Of a DNA stretch of 64,000 nt, positions 45,700-57,296 are shown piece by piece. This DNA is from Mangifera indica (Eukaryota; Streptophyta; Magnoliopsida; Sapindales; Anacardiaceae), in the NCBI RefSeq assembly GCF_011075055.1, contig NC_058152.1, positions 10,292,001 through 10,356,000 on the forward strand, in the 5' to 3' direction. Under the pieces are notes generated by a model that was given only the letters and a program-made list of their open reading frames with translations, was not told the origin of the DNA and did no database searches. The translations under genes were made by a program, and so were the position numbers. Position 1 is the first letter of the stretch, and each line of letters opens with the position of its first letter.

Positions 45700-45756
<57 letters not shown>

Positions 45757-45800
45757 AACTTCATCTATGGTTTTTCATTTCCTAGCACAGCAAGCATTGA
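45560..45800 (-). promoter_or_regulatory. Promoter and untranslated exon 1 of copy F
   Basis: The leader ends at the donor TTTCAG/GTACAAG (exon end 45560). The TATA-box position is occupied by an expanded TA microsatellite at 45706-45752. Upstream text CAGCAAGCATTGAATCTATG is conserved. Confidence 0.5.
45706..45752. repeat. TA dinucleotide microsatellite in a promoter
   Basis: About 23 TA units, located where other units have their TATA-like box. Confidence 0.9.
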
Positions 45801-45934
45801 ATCTATGCAATGTAAATATTTTGTATATAAATTAAGTAACTTTGGCAAACATTCTCTTCTATCCCTTCATTTTTACTGTTTAAAAAGGGAACAGTTGTAT
45901 ACTTGTGTGTGGGGTGTGTGTGTATATATATAAA

Positions 45935-46080
45935 GGGCAATGCTATGCATACTAACTTTTGAGTACATATAATGTGTCATCATATGATTGATTGTTACTT
46001 TATTTATAATTCAAAATCATTAACACACATCAAATATATACTCATTTATATATTTTAAGTAAGTACGTGTTATACAAAAT
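45935..46080. repeat. AT-rich MITE family copy
   Basis: GGCAATGCTATGCATACTAA and ACATATAATGTGTCATCATA at the left; ACACATCAAATATATACTCA at the right. The right terminus is worn. Confidence 0.4.
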
Positions 46081-46409
46081 TTATGAACATTTATAAAACA
46101 TCTCATAAACGTAATATTTCAATGTTTATGAAATCTATATTTATGTTGCTTGCTTAGTGTTATATTATTTCTAAAAGATAAATTTACATTGCAAAAAACT
46201 TAAAGTTCAACCGAGAAAGAATCACCTGTATGAAATACGTGATGTATGAAATGAAATAGAATGTATTCTCCTTTAGAATAACTTTAATATCGTTTCATCC
46301 AAGTCTACTCATTGAAGTCAAGAATTTATGAAAAATAGGTAGTCTTTTCCTAACAGTATTGTGATATGGTAATGTCTTACTTCTAGAAAAATTTCAATAA
46401 ATATATATA

Positions 46410-46600
46410 TATATATACACACACACAGAGAGAGAGAGAGAGAGTTTGAGTACTTATCTAAATGATGTGTTATCATGTGTTTAAGTGATTTTAAATTAAG
46501 AATAAAGAATTATCCAATCACATAATGACATATCATTTAGGTATTTAATCAGATACTCAAAACTAAGTACACATAAGGTATAGCATTGCTCTAAAAGTTT
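46410..46600. repeat. Compound microsatellite and MITE copy
   Basis: TA, CA and GA runs at about 46402-46444, followed by a MITE copy: GAGTACTTATCTAAATGATG at the left and, mirrored, ATATCATTTAGGTATTTAAT then ACTCAAAACTAAGTACACAT at the right. Confidence 0.5.
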
Positions 46601-46799
46601 ATGTTTCTTGACAAAAAATATATTTGTGGAAAGAAGTCAAGTGTGATACCAGAGTGAATAGTATAATGAAGCAGGTATATGGAATATAATTTGAGTTCCA
46701 CTTCCCACACATACAATTTTATTTTACCTTCAATTCAATGACATGTCTAACTCCAAATATGTAAGTACTCTACTGAAATTAACCTCCACTTATTAATTA

Positions 46800-47583
46800 C
46801 CTATCTGAACATAACAATAGAAAATATCAAAGACTGAATGAAAAATTAAAAAAAAAAAGAAATTCGAGAGAGTTCGGGTTTAAAGAGAGAGAAAAAGAAT
46901 ATTTTTAAAGTAGCACATGATCGCATAATAATACTGTAACACCCATAGAATAAGTGTTATTAACACTTTATCTGTATATACGAAATTATGTATACAAAAA
47001 AATATATACATAATATTACTTTTTTATTAAAGTTTATCAAAAATGGTAGAATAATACAAAATATCTTGTATAGGATTCTTTTATACGAAACGGATTTTGT
47101 TACTTCTCTATAATTTTCGTCACTTTCCTTCACTTTTCTTTAGCTCACCATTATCTCTTGCCAATATCTTCCTATAATGTAGACTGTCTCTACCTTCCCA
47201 AAGCCAACACGTCTACTCATCTTCATCTACTAATAGTATCTTAAACAAAACTACTCTCCTTCAAATATTCCACATATTTTAATTACCACAAATCTACACA
47301 ATAATCAATTTTGCTAACTGTTCCATTTTGTCAGCATTGCACAATGCCCTCATGTGAAAAATCTTGGGCTAAGTAGCTTGAGTCTAAACAGTTAGGCAAA
47401 ACATATCGAAACCTTAATTTTACTCAGTGTAATGATTATAAGATTTACCTATCCGATAAAATCGAACATGTTTCCTAATCATTTGAAAAAAAAAACACAT
47501 TGCCAACTTGCACCACCGCTGAGTCCTTCCGCAAAAGCTTTAAAGATGGAGTAGTTATAGTTTTTATTCATCTTCCACTCTTA
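46800..47583. other. Intergenic, no feature recognised
   Basis: AT-rich with a run of short A tracts. Nothing could be assigned. Confidence 0.4.
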
Positions 47584-47697
47584 AGTAGATGTAAAATGCC
47601 ACTCTAAGTTCAAGAAAGTGCCTTAACGACAGCTCATTCTCTTCTAACTAGTAACTTGTGATAGAGAAGGAAATGTGTCCAAAATGCATGGAATCCT
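47584..47697 (-). pseudogene. DUF4220-family gene remnant
   Basis: Reads, with gaps, like the DUF4220 core of the other copies: AGATGTAAAATGCCACTC, AAGTGCCTTAACGACAGCTC, AACTTGTGATAG and GTGTCCAAAATGCATGGA. These align to the block coding for WAPF to LEDNELWLRHLLGL and FQVGVAFY. It is the right-most trace of the array. Confidence 0.7.
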
Positions 47698-48849
47698 TTA
47701 TTTGATTGCGAAGATTTATTTTCAGAATTGAACGGTTGCAATTCGAGCCTCTCAATCTAAGCTTATGTTCACTTTTAAGAATTGTATATAATGAAAATGG
47801 AAATACAAAATTAAAGATACTCAATAACAAATTAAGAAAGAGTAGATTGTAATTTTATTATATGCTTTGCTTATAAGATTGAATATTAAGAGAATTAAAT
47901 AATGTGTTATAAATATTAAATATACTCTCAATTATAAGATATTCAGTATAAGTAACAAATTATCATTAAATTTTTAAATAAAAAACTTATTATGTATATA
48001 ATATTTTTAAAAAATAGTTAACATTACATTTATTTATAAAAAAAAAAAAAATTGAATTAGGTTCCTTATACAATTTTAAGGAATTTTTTTAAACTTTTTT
48101 TTTTTAAATTGATTATTCATATGATTCTTAATTCAAAAAAGAATCCCAATTCCATTCTATAGTCAATTCTTGAAAGTGAACATCAACTTTTTATACTCAT
48201 GCAAATCTTGGTATTTGTGCTTGAGTTGCATGGATCAATTTATTGTTAGCTCCTAAGTGAAACTGCCTCTAAAATTAGGTGTTCTGAAAAGAAACAAATT
48301 ATGCATTAATTTGAGACATTTACTTCATACTACCTTGAAAGGTTACCTTTCTATTTGTATTTATGTGACAAAAACTATTAGTATTTACATGACAAAAAAG
48401 TAGGATGTTGCTAAGCGCTTCCCTACCTAAGGGTTGGATTCATGTCATATCGAATATTAATAGGAATCGATTTGAGTTTAAGTCAAACTTAAAATATCCA
48501 ACGCAAGTTGACGTTGAGGTCACTAAATAAATCATTAAAGGCCATTGAAGATAAAAATTTAGAATTCTCTTTATCTTGCTAGTCTTGGCCTTGAAGTTGA
48601 ATTTGTTGCAGAAAATCTAACTTCAGACCATGTTTGTAGAAGCTCAATCGTGAAATTAAAATCGATTTTCAAGAAAATTTTCAAGGATATGGTAAAGCGC
48701 TTAAAATTCACATTCTTCTGCCCAAGTCCAGATCATTGGTAAACTAGACCATATTATTAGATATTAATTAAATATTTATTTATAAGTAACTGGCTGTCTT
48801 AGCTCAGCTCATATAATCAAATTATGCATTAATTTGAGACATTTACTAC
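47698..48849. other. Intergenic, no feature recognised
   Basis: AT-rich to 48150, with text at 47860-47990 similar to 25545-25830 (ATAAGATTGAATATTAAGAG). From 48180 to 48780 composition is more balanced, without an ORF. Confidence 0.4.
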
Positions 48850-48996
48850 ATACTCAAAATTACATGCATAGAGCACTGCCCATGATATTAAATGCCCGCC
48901 ATTCAAGTCTAAAAATGACAATTGACAATCCTGTTAGAATTTTTCAAGCTAAGCTGTCAGAATCAAGTGGCAGGGCAGAAAATATGCTCATAATTA
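48850..48996. repeat. Segment shared with 24366-24530
   Basis: CACTGCCCATGATATTAAAT, CAATTGACAATCCTGTTAGA and AATTTTTCAAGCTAAGCTGT are shared with the insertion in repeat R1 copy 2. This links the Alba downstream flank with the array. Confidence 0.6.
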
Positions 48997-49378
48997 GAAA
49001 GATAAGTTTAGAATCAACAAGTAAACACCAAAATAATACTGAGAACAAGAAAAGTTTGCATGGGACATCTATTTATATTAAGAATGAAAGAATGTACTGC
49101 TCTATTATTCCTATGAAAGGGGAAAAATTGTACAATCTTGTAACTTGCTATGTCAAAAACTTTGTCAAAATTGAATAACTAAGAAAATGTTCCTAAGCTA
49201 CAACAATCTACTTTAATAAAGAAACTGCAAGCACTGTAGTTGCAAAACTTCACAATTTAAAATGAAAGACAATGCCCATAAATATCACCAAACTTCATCT
49301 AAACACAAGCAGAGCAGGCATCCACTTATCATTTTTCAACCTAACACCTTACTTTTATATTTCAGCAACTTTCCCTGA

Positions 49379-52300
49379 TTATGCAGCTATTGCTGATCTG
49401 GGATTGCGACCACGGCCACGTCCTCGTCCCCTTCCCCAACCACGCCCTGCAAAACCCCAAGTAATCATTTATTAAGATAGAATCAGCATCAGCAACTATG
49501 CAAGCAAATAAGCAACACTCAAAATAAGGGAGGATAGTACTCTTGGCCACCAAGTCCAGAAAAACAGTTGAATTGCTTAGTAACACTTAATAGCAAAGCA
49601 ACATTTTAACTGCCTCATAAACATTACTGAACAAAACACTTTTGGTACTAAAAAAGGACCTGACCAAGTGGGTATTGCCACATACAACCAGTAAATACTT
49701 ATTATTTAGAGCAAACACCTAAAGAGATTAATGAAACCAGTTGCTTACTAAGGATTTCTCATTCATTATAGATTTGTTTAAACAATCAAAGCAAGTTGCT
49801 TAAATCAACATATTATGCATTTCTTAATACACTAAACCCCTCTCGGCTCATATAACAAAAAGCAACTAGTTCAATGGCCAACAAATTACCGCGACGTTGT
49901 GGAGGTAGTGCATCATATTCACGATAATCGTAATATCCACCTGATCGACCACCATAACCCCATCCTCTACCCTGAGAAGAACGACCTCTTGCACGTCCCT
50001 GAACTCTGCCACCAGTGCCACGTCCACCATCCCAACCATCACCATTATAATCTCCTGCACCATTTTAATTTACTTAACACATTAAACGAGCAGATTATGA
50101 TCATTTCAGCTATTATATTTAGCAGCCTTATATGTACATAAGAGAAGTAAAATGACCTCCAAATAATCAGCAGAACTTTCCAATAAACACAAAAGTTGAT
50201 GACATTTAAACCCCTTTTTTTAAATTTTCCGTATCCGATTAAATGAGCAACAAAACTAAAATTCTTGAAATGAATGTGAATATAACAAGTTTTTCTGAAG
50301 TCAAATATTATAATAATCTCAAAACATTTAATACTTTAACCTTCTTTTGCTCTTGTGATACTGATTCGTGCTTCTTTTTACAAAAGAATTAGTACTGTAC
50401 AATTAGCAATGGAAGTAAATACACATCCATTTGAAAGCATATAGCATGATGTAACTCAAGTAACTGTCTAAAAGTAGAGATTCATACCTCTACCCCTGCC
50501 CCTTCCTCGACCACCACGCCCCTTAACATGTGTCCTTGGAGAACCCTCTGAGATCATAAGACAATAGAGTATACAAAATCAACTAAAACTCTTACCTGAA
50601 GTAAAGACTTAAGACTTACAGACAAAAGAAGTCTGTTCACCTCCTTCATCTTCAAATTCATTCCACGCTTTCACTTGATCAGCAGGAAGAGGAGGCTGGT
50701 ATCTGAATTCAAAGAAATAGAGGAAATTCAAGTACTGCTACTAATTACATCAAGACTGGTTTTGACCCCATAATTAGTTTTTGTATGAAAGAAAATGTAC
50801 AAAGCACTCCACATATTGTCAAAAAAAAAGGGAAATGTATTTGAATTATTTCTGTTCAAGCAGAAGTCAGCAGATACTTTTCCGATTCATATTTCACTCA
50901 CTAACTCTATGAACCATTTATTCATCACAAAAATATACATGTCTACATTCACATTTATTAATGCATTAAAAAAATCTATTTTAGTAAGCCTTTTTTACCT
51001 TAGAAAAAAAAACTAAGCAACATCATTTCAACCAAAACTTGATATCTTCACAGTCACAACTTCACATACATACCAATAAAAAAAGCAAACATTCATACAA
51101 TAGAAAACAAACATATAGAAGCATCTAAGCACACAAAGACATAGCCCAAGTAACAAGTTCAAAACGATCCATGTTACAAAACTTGGGAATGGGCAATTCA
51201 TACTGAATTACTAAAGAAATATTAAATCAGTCAGTCAAACCAGAATAAGACCTCCTCTTTTCTGTTAACTAAAACCACAAATCAAACTTTGCACCCACAC
51301 AATGAATAATATCATATTCATCAACAGACAAATCTGTACAAGAAGTTATCAGGCTTATACCTAAAAATATTTAAAAAGTTTGCATTGTATACCATCTAAT
51401 GCATACAAAATGAAAATAAGTGAATAGTGAATATGTTAGGATTGGGACACTTGTCCTCAATCCAATGGTGATTTTTATAATAAATAGTTTCAAAAGGGAG
51501 GGGAGAAGAAATATTTTAAGGTTTTGTAATTTGGGCAACCAAGATTGGTTGATTCAAGGAGGTCTCTAGTGTCTCCAATGACCAGAAATAAGAGGCCCCA
51601 AATTCCTTGAACTATCCAAAATGAGAGGCCCCAAGCTCCTCGAATTGTTCGGTTTATCCTTGTAATCTTTTTTATTAATGAAATAGTTTTATTTTATTGT
51701 ATGTTTTGTGTTTGTATCCTATGTTTTTGTTGAATAAGAGATAGATTCCTAACGAATGGTATTAGCGCATTCAATCCGACAAGGGAGACAGAACGAGGAC
51801 AAAAAGGGTGAAGGGTTACTAGACTCAATGCCAGAAAGGTGGTCAAAAAAAATTAAAGGCAAATAGAAGAAGAAGAAAGGAAAGCAACAAAATGTGAACA
51901 AGATCGATGATGCAATGGTGGATTCGTGACAAAAGTCTGGCCAGATAGGGAAGAAAGTCTGCAATGTGAAAGAAAAAAAAAACAGAAGAAGAAAAAGGAG
52001 AAGAAATGGAACGGCACCAAAAGTGTGAAGAGAAACAAATTTACAAGAGACAGAAGACGTAAAGAAGAAGGGAAGAGAGAGAATAAAATTTAAAAAGAGA
52101 AAGTTGTGAGATAGTTGTAGATGCATGAAAAGTTGAAAAGAAAAAGAAAGAGAAAGTTGTGTGAAAAGTTGAAAAGAAGAAAAAGACAAAGAAGTTGTAT
52201 GAGTCAGCTAAAAAGAAAAGATATGTGGGAACGCATGGGAAAAAGTGGAGAGATGGAAAGAAAGTGGGCAAAAAAAGGGAAGAGTAGATGTACAAAATAA

Positions 52301-54562
52301 AAAGTGAAAAAAGAAAATAAAAAATCCAACAAAAAAATCAAAAATAAGAAATAAAATTCAATATACATATGAAAAAAATACCAACCTTGAGAACAAGGTG
52401 GTTTTGAAGAGGAGGAAAATGTTAGGATTGAAACACTTTTCTTTAATCCAATGGTGGTTTCAAAGGGAAGGGGAGAAGAAATATTTTAGGGTTTTGTAAT
52501 TTAAGCAACCAAGGTTGGTTGATCCAAGGACGTCTTCAACGCCTCGAACAGCCAAAAAATGGGAGGCCCCAGAGTCCTCAAAATGTCCAAAATGAGAGGC
52601 CCTAAACTCCTTGAACTATCCAGAATGAGAGGCTCCAAACTCCTTGAATTGTTTGATTTATTTTTGTAATCTTTCGATCAATAAAATAGTTTTATTTTAT
52701 TGTATATTTTGTGTTTTTATCCTCTATTTTTGTTAAATAAAAGATGTGTTCCTAACATAATACAACTGTATATTTGCGGCAAACTAATTTCAAATCATTC
52801 CTAAATCTCTCTTCTTTCCGAAGATTGATAACAAAACGGTAACTTTTTATTAGCTTCCTATCCTAGTAAGTAACCACCCTGTAGTAATTACTAACAAAAT
52901 GCAGGTAAAAGAATGCAGATTCAAGTAAAAATATACAAAAAGTACCAACAAGGTATTCAGCAACAAAGAGAAATCAAGTGAAATGACCAAACCATAAAAT
53001 TTATACAAAAAGACATCCTTCAAACATTACATAAAATTATTATTTCTGTTCAGTATGGATTGATTGCATATAAATACATAGAATATAGTATGATTTCATA
53101 ATGCACATTTGCAATTGATAATTGGACCAAAAAGAAAAAGAAAAATCCATAGACTCCAAACGTACAAACAAACCCTAACATATTTTGGTAGTTTAAATCA
53201 GTTAGAAAACAAATTTCAAAATTAGGATGCACTCAAAAATTTTGGCTGTATTCTCCATATTTTCATCATGAAAATAAGAAAAAATAAATATGAAAACTAT
53301 GTCAAAATTTAGAAAACTTGAGAATGTCCCTAGTCTCAAAAACAATTTTTCTGCACAAATTTTCAAATACAATATCAGAAAAAGCAGCAGGAAAAAAATG
53401 CTATCTGTTCAATTTGGGTCACTAAAGGATTGTATGCCAAAACTCATGTCTAGAAACAACTTAACCAAAAAGGAATTTGGAGATTCTCTATATCCCTTGT
53501 TTTTGAAAACAGTGTATCCAAATGAATTCAAAGTGAGACCTTCATTACCCTGATGATGATGTATTGAGCTCCTTCTTTGACAATGTGATAGTGATCATTG
53601 AAACATGGCGAGTAGTCTCTAGTCTGAAACAGAACAAAAAACCAATCAATCATCCCTCTTATCCACAAACTTAAAAAAAAGGCATTCCCATGAACTATAA
53701 TACAAGAGTATATGTTTCATACGGAAGAAGCCCTTCTTCTAGTGGCTCCCACGTGTCTGTTATATCAGTTGATCCAATTGAAGTGTTTTGGTGGAGACCA
53801 ACAATCCGCCTCTGAAAAAAAATAAATAAACAACCAAAAATATTAATAAATATGAGAAACATGGGAGAAAAATGGGAAGTAAGATATCAACATTCCCACA
53901 CCTTTATTAGTTCGGCAATCATAACAGTTTTATTGATAGCTCTGCCCATTGCTTTAAGAACAATTTCACCAGATCCTTTCTCCTACAAAGCACATCTGGT
54001 TATAATCCAAAAAAAGAAAACAACACTCTAAAAACTATAAAGCTGATTCAACTTTCAGTCACAGTGAATCTAAATATTAATTAAACCAGTTCCCTCTTTT
54101 GGTAACTTTCTTGAGTCAAACTACGTATTACCTCATGAAATTTCGAAGGGGTAGGTCCTATGAAGTAACCCACCCAAATGTCAATGATTTCCTGTACCAA
54201 TACCTTCATGAATTACTTACCAAAAAAATTCCTTCATGAATTGCAAAATTACCAATTAATCCCTTACTAGGTTCAAAAGAAACAGTTTCTTAATTTAACA
54301 GACATACATGACTAGCCAAAACATTCAATATAAAAAAATTCCACGGAACTTAATTCAGATAACCTGTTTGATCATTTGCCTAACAGAACTCTAAAACCCA
54401 AAACACAACAAATTCACCCTGAAAATAAACAAACAATACCTGAAGGAGAGTGGTGGCATAAGTAATATAATTTCTCATCCTTCCTTGAGTGGTTATACGA
54501 ATCTCATTTTCATTTATAGGTGTTTCAGCTTTCGGCTTCTCCACTCTCTGGTACCTATCCAT
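49379..54562 (-). CDS. Alba-domain RGG protein, eight exons
   Basis: Nucleic-acid-binding protein of the Alba superfamily, long RGG-tailed plant type (related to Arabidopsis ALBA4-6). Relatives bind RNA and RNA:DNA hybrids in nucleus and cytoplasm. Coding exons: 54440-54562, 53902-53982, 53723-53811, 53549-53623, 50641-50702, 50488-50547, 49890-50054, 49379-49446. All have GT/AG borders, phases agree, and the total is 723 bases, giving 240 residues. Exons 1-4 give the Alba fold: ETPINENEIRITTQGRMRNY, then GSGEIVLKAMGRAINKTVM, RRIVGLHQNTSIGSTDITDT and TTRHVSMITITLSKKEL. Exon 5 has YQPPLPADQVKAWNEFEDEG. Exons 6-8 give the RGG tail (GRGGRGRGRGRG; GWGYGGRSGGYYDYREYD). Exon 5 could instead extend to a GTAAGT donor near 50612, but joining that to exon 6 at the same acceptor makes a stop, so the shorter exon is chosen. 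Intron 4 (about 2.8 kb) holds an LTR element. Confidence 0.92.
51434..51754 (+). repeat. Left LTR of the TRIM-like element
   Basis: 321 bases; the last base differs from the canonical CA end (CG). It shares AATCCAATGGTG, GGGGAGAAGAAATATTTTA and GGTTTTGTAATTT with the right LTR, at perhaps 85 percent identity by eye, so the insertion is not recent. Confidence 0.8.
52420..52757 (+). repeat. Right LTR of the TRIM-like element
   Basis: 338 bases. It contains an extra repeat of the CCAAAATGAGAGGCCC/CCAGAATGAGAGGCTCC phrase compared with the left LTR, which explains part of the length difference. Confidence 0.8.
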
Positions 54563-54960
54563 ATCTATTCCAAACCACAAAACCAACACAAACCCATTTC
54601 AAAAAACGGAAAACCCACCAAGAAAAACATCTCTACTAAAAAATCCAAACAAAAATCAGAGACAACATTAGGCCGTGAAGTGTTTACCGTTCTTAGGAAG
54701 CCTTTTAACAAAATTAAATAAAAATTACAAGCAAAGCAAGCAGTGCCAGAGACTAAGAGGAGTTAAGAGTAGAAGTTGAAGCCCTGTCAGTGCGTAAAGT
54801 CTGCAGATGGCCTTGTCTTTGGATTGTGAAATTAAGCCCCAAAAGCCTCGTGTGTTGGAGGTTGAACGGGGTTTTGATAATGAAACAGTTGGATAAGAAA
54901 GAGAATAACTAGCTAAAATTGAGAGAATTAAGGTAAAATTAAAACAACCTTCAGATAGAT
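54563..54960 (-). promoter_or_regulatory. 5' region of the Alba gene
   Basis: GC-richer than the flanks. On the minus strand AAAGCCCTAATC (near 54960), a telo-box-like word common in promoters of plant translation and RNA genes, precedes a pyrimidine-rich leader. No clear TATA box was identified, and an additional leader intron cannot be excluded. Confidence 0.4.
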
Positions 54961-55137
54961 TAGGGCTTTGTGGCCGCGGTCTTAGTGCCGATTAGAGCGC
55001 TTTATCTTTCAAACATGGGCTCGGTATTGGGTTTTGTTGAAAATGAAAGCCCGAATGAACCAAAACGCTGCGCTTTGATGCGTGCTTGGCCCTATTTGGG
55101 AAGTAGTTAGTTGAAAGTCTTGTGACTGATTTTACAA

Positions 55138-55330
55138 AATATAATGTAATATATATTCAGTTTTTAGTATTTAATCAAATATTTAAATAATATGTCATCT
55201 TTTTTTTGCTAAATTGATGATGTATCATCTTATAATTAAGTATTATTTTATTTTTAATTAAAAATTATTCAATCAGATAGTGAAAAGATTCAATTAAATA
55301 TTTAAAACTTGGTGAACATAATTTTATAGT
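55138..55330. repeat. AT-rich MITE family copy
   Basis: Left TAATATATATTCAGTTTTTA, right AAAACTTGGTGAACATAATT. The core is TTTTATTTTTAATTAAAAA with paired ATGATGTATCATCTTATAAT. Confidence 0.45.
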
Positions 55331-55343
55331 TTCTTATTTTAAT

Positions 55344-55774
55344 AAAGGCCAAAAGACTTATTCCCACCAAAGGTATAGTGTAATCCCAAGCCTATACCTA
55401 TTAACTTTTAAAAACTCAAAGTCTCATTTGTAAATAAATTTCTGTTAAAAATTTCAATAAGAGCTAAGGTTAAAATCGTTATTTTAATAATAAAAACTAA
55501 AATTTTATTCTCTTTTCCCACATTTGTTTTAGAAACTAATAACTTCTAGTTTAGGGGGTGAAAATGTGATTTTTTTAAATTAGAAAATATTTTTCAGAAG
55601 TAAAATATTAATTTTAAAAGTCTGTGAGAAAAAATATAATAAATTATATATATTTTTAATATTACTATTAAAATAACGATTTTAAACTTAATTATAACTG
55701 AAAATTTTAATAAAAATTGATCTATAGGTAAAACTTTAAGTTTTTAAAATTTAGTGGGTATACTTTTGGCCTTT
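55344..55774. mobile_element. Foldback-type MITE, well-preserved ends
   Basis: Left end AAAGGCCAAAAGACTTATTC and right end, inverted, AAAGGCCAAAAGTATACCCA. Inside, matching inverted text includes ACTTTTAAAAACTCAAAGTC and its counterpart ACTTTAAGTTTTTAAAATTT. 431 bases, no ORF. The termini link it to 1426-2115 and 6712-7215. Confidence 0.7.
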
Positions 55775-56597
55775 AATAAATCATCAGTTAGACTTGAGGT
55801 AGAATTTAACCATGTTTGATGGGTGCTATCTATGAAAATGATCATCAAAGTACAAGCCTGTTCAAGTATTTTTGTTAAACTTTTTACGTATTCCTTTGGT
55901 AAGATTTCGTAGGCCACATATAAATTTATAATTTTGTACTGAGGGATGTATTGTAAAAAATTCGTAACCCAATGGAATTGATGTAATACAACATTTTGAT
56001 ATGATGCTTCAAAAAATGTACTTGCTCAACAAGTAAGATCATACGTATAAACAGACACAACAATATCTGATTGAATGCATATTATTTAATTATATATTAT
56101 CATAATTTGTTATTTATTCACGTGAATTTATGTTCAATTATTATTAAAATAAAAATAAAATCAAACTAATCATGTCCATAATCAATGAACCTAATTTACC
56201 ACTTCACGGTGGAAGAACCTTGCCAGTCTTGCAAATATAGGAGTAACTTACACATGAATTAAGATCAAAGGAAATTTAACTTTCCCAAATACGGAATAAA
56301 ATCACGCACACAAATATTTTTTTTATTAATTTATTCATACAAATTATCATAACAAAATTTGTTTATATAATAAAATTATTTATTTTTTCTCTCACTTTCA
56401 AATCATATTAAATTATTAATAATTGATTATATATAAATATTTATACATGTAATATTACTTTAAAATTTTATCTTTTGTCTACATGTCAAACCGAGTATCA
56501 AAGGCTTGAACTTGCCCTTGGGATATCGTCCTCAATAAAATCATACATACATGCTTTGAGTGCGTAAATAAATACATAATTAATATATGTTATTATA
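55775..56597. other. Intergenic between the Alba gene and the RBM39 3' end
   Basis: AT-rich with no ORF or recognised element. Confidence 0.45.
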
Positions 56598-56880
56598 CAA
56601 TAGAATGAATTTAAATTATAAATAAAATAACATTTACATAATAACACATAAATATATATTCATTTATATACTCAAAATGAATATATATAATATTAATCTA
56701 CCATTATATATTATAATAAATATCCACTAAACAAAATTATGCACATACTTTTGAATACATAAATAATGTATCATTATGTGATTGAATGATTTTAACTTAA
56801 AGATAAATAATATCTAATCACATAATAATAAATTATCTGTAAACTCAATTATATACTCAAAAGCATGTACACCCGGCATT
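56598..56880. repeat. Two adjacent AT-rich MITE copies
   Basis: One lies at about 56598-56700 (TATATACTCAAAATGAATAT right end). The second, at 56743-56880, has ACATACTTTTGAATACATAA mirrored by TATATACTCAAAAGCATGTA. Confidence 0.5.
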
Positions 56881-57296
56881 TGCTGGATATCCACCTTTAT
56901 AATTCCTACCCATATTCATTTGACAGTTAATTTGGTTCTGGCTACCAAACTACACCCAGAAGTCCAATCCATTTGCCTGGGAGGAATGGTAATGTGCAAA
57001 GAAGACTAAATTACTACTAGACTAGAGACCAACACAGATACAAAGGCTAAACTTTTGCCTCAAAAACTCCCAAATGAAATTTTGAAAGTCAAGAATTACA
57101 GAGAAATAGCTGAGATTACAAACAGATCCCCTAGTGGTGGAGAAAATTACTGTTATTTCAGATCAAATGCATTGTGTATGAATTAAAAGGTACTAATTTC
57201 TTCCCTAAAATTAATAACATAAAGTTGGCATTGCACATGAAAGCTATCCGCACCAAAAATTATCCAATCCATCAATTAATCAGAACCTGTTCAACT

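Larger units (their letters stand above)
51434..52757 (+). mobile_element. Miniature LTR retrotransposon (TRIM-like) in Alba intron 4
   Basis: Two direct repeats, 51434-51754 and 52420-52757, start TGTTAGGATTG and end ATTCCTAAC(G) and GTTCCTAACA. The ends are inverted to each other (TGTTAGGA/TTCCTAACA). Next to the left LTR is TGGTATTAGCGC (51758-51769), a degenerate initiator-tRNA primer site. Before the right LTR is a purine tract GAAGAGGAGGAAAA (52406-52419). Flanks GAATA and TAATA are a possible 5-base target duplication with one mismatch. The 665-base interior is purine-rich on this strand with no gag or pol, so it is non-autonomous. It lies opposite in orientation to the host gene. Confidence 0.85.

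Noticed and set aside
50612..50641. Longer Alba exon 5 using the strong GTAAGT-like donor near 50612
   Set aside because: Joining it to the exon 6 acceptor gives an immediate stop, while the GGAG/GTGAAC donor gives DEGEGSPR, the expected Alba sequence. The longer form could still be a minor isoform.
51749..52295. Minus-strand F/S/L-rich ORFs up to 146 codons
   Set aside because: They are the complement of the purine-rich interior of the TRIM-like element; composition is extreme and no membrane-protein family is recognised.
54380..54589. Nine extra residues (MLVLWFGID) before the Alba start
   Set aside because: Plant Alba proteins start at the MDRYQRVEKP block. The extra residues come from the untranslated leader.
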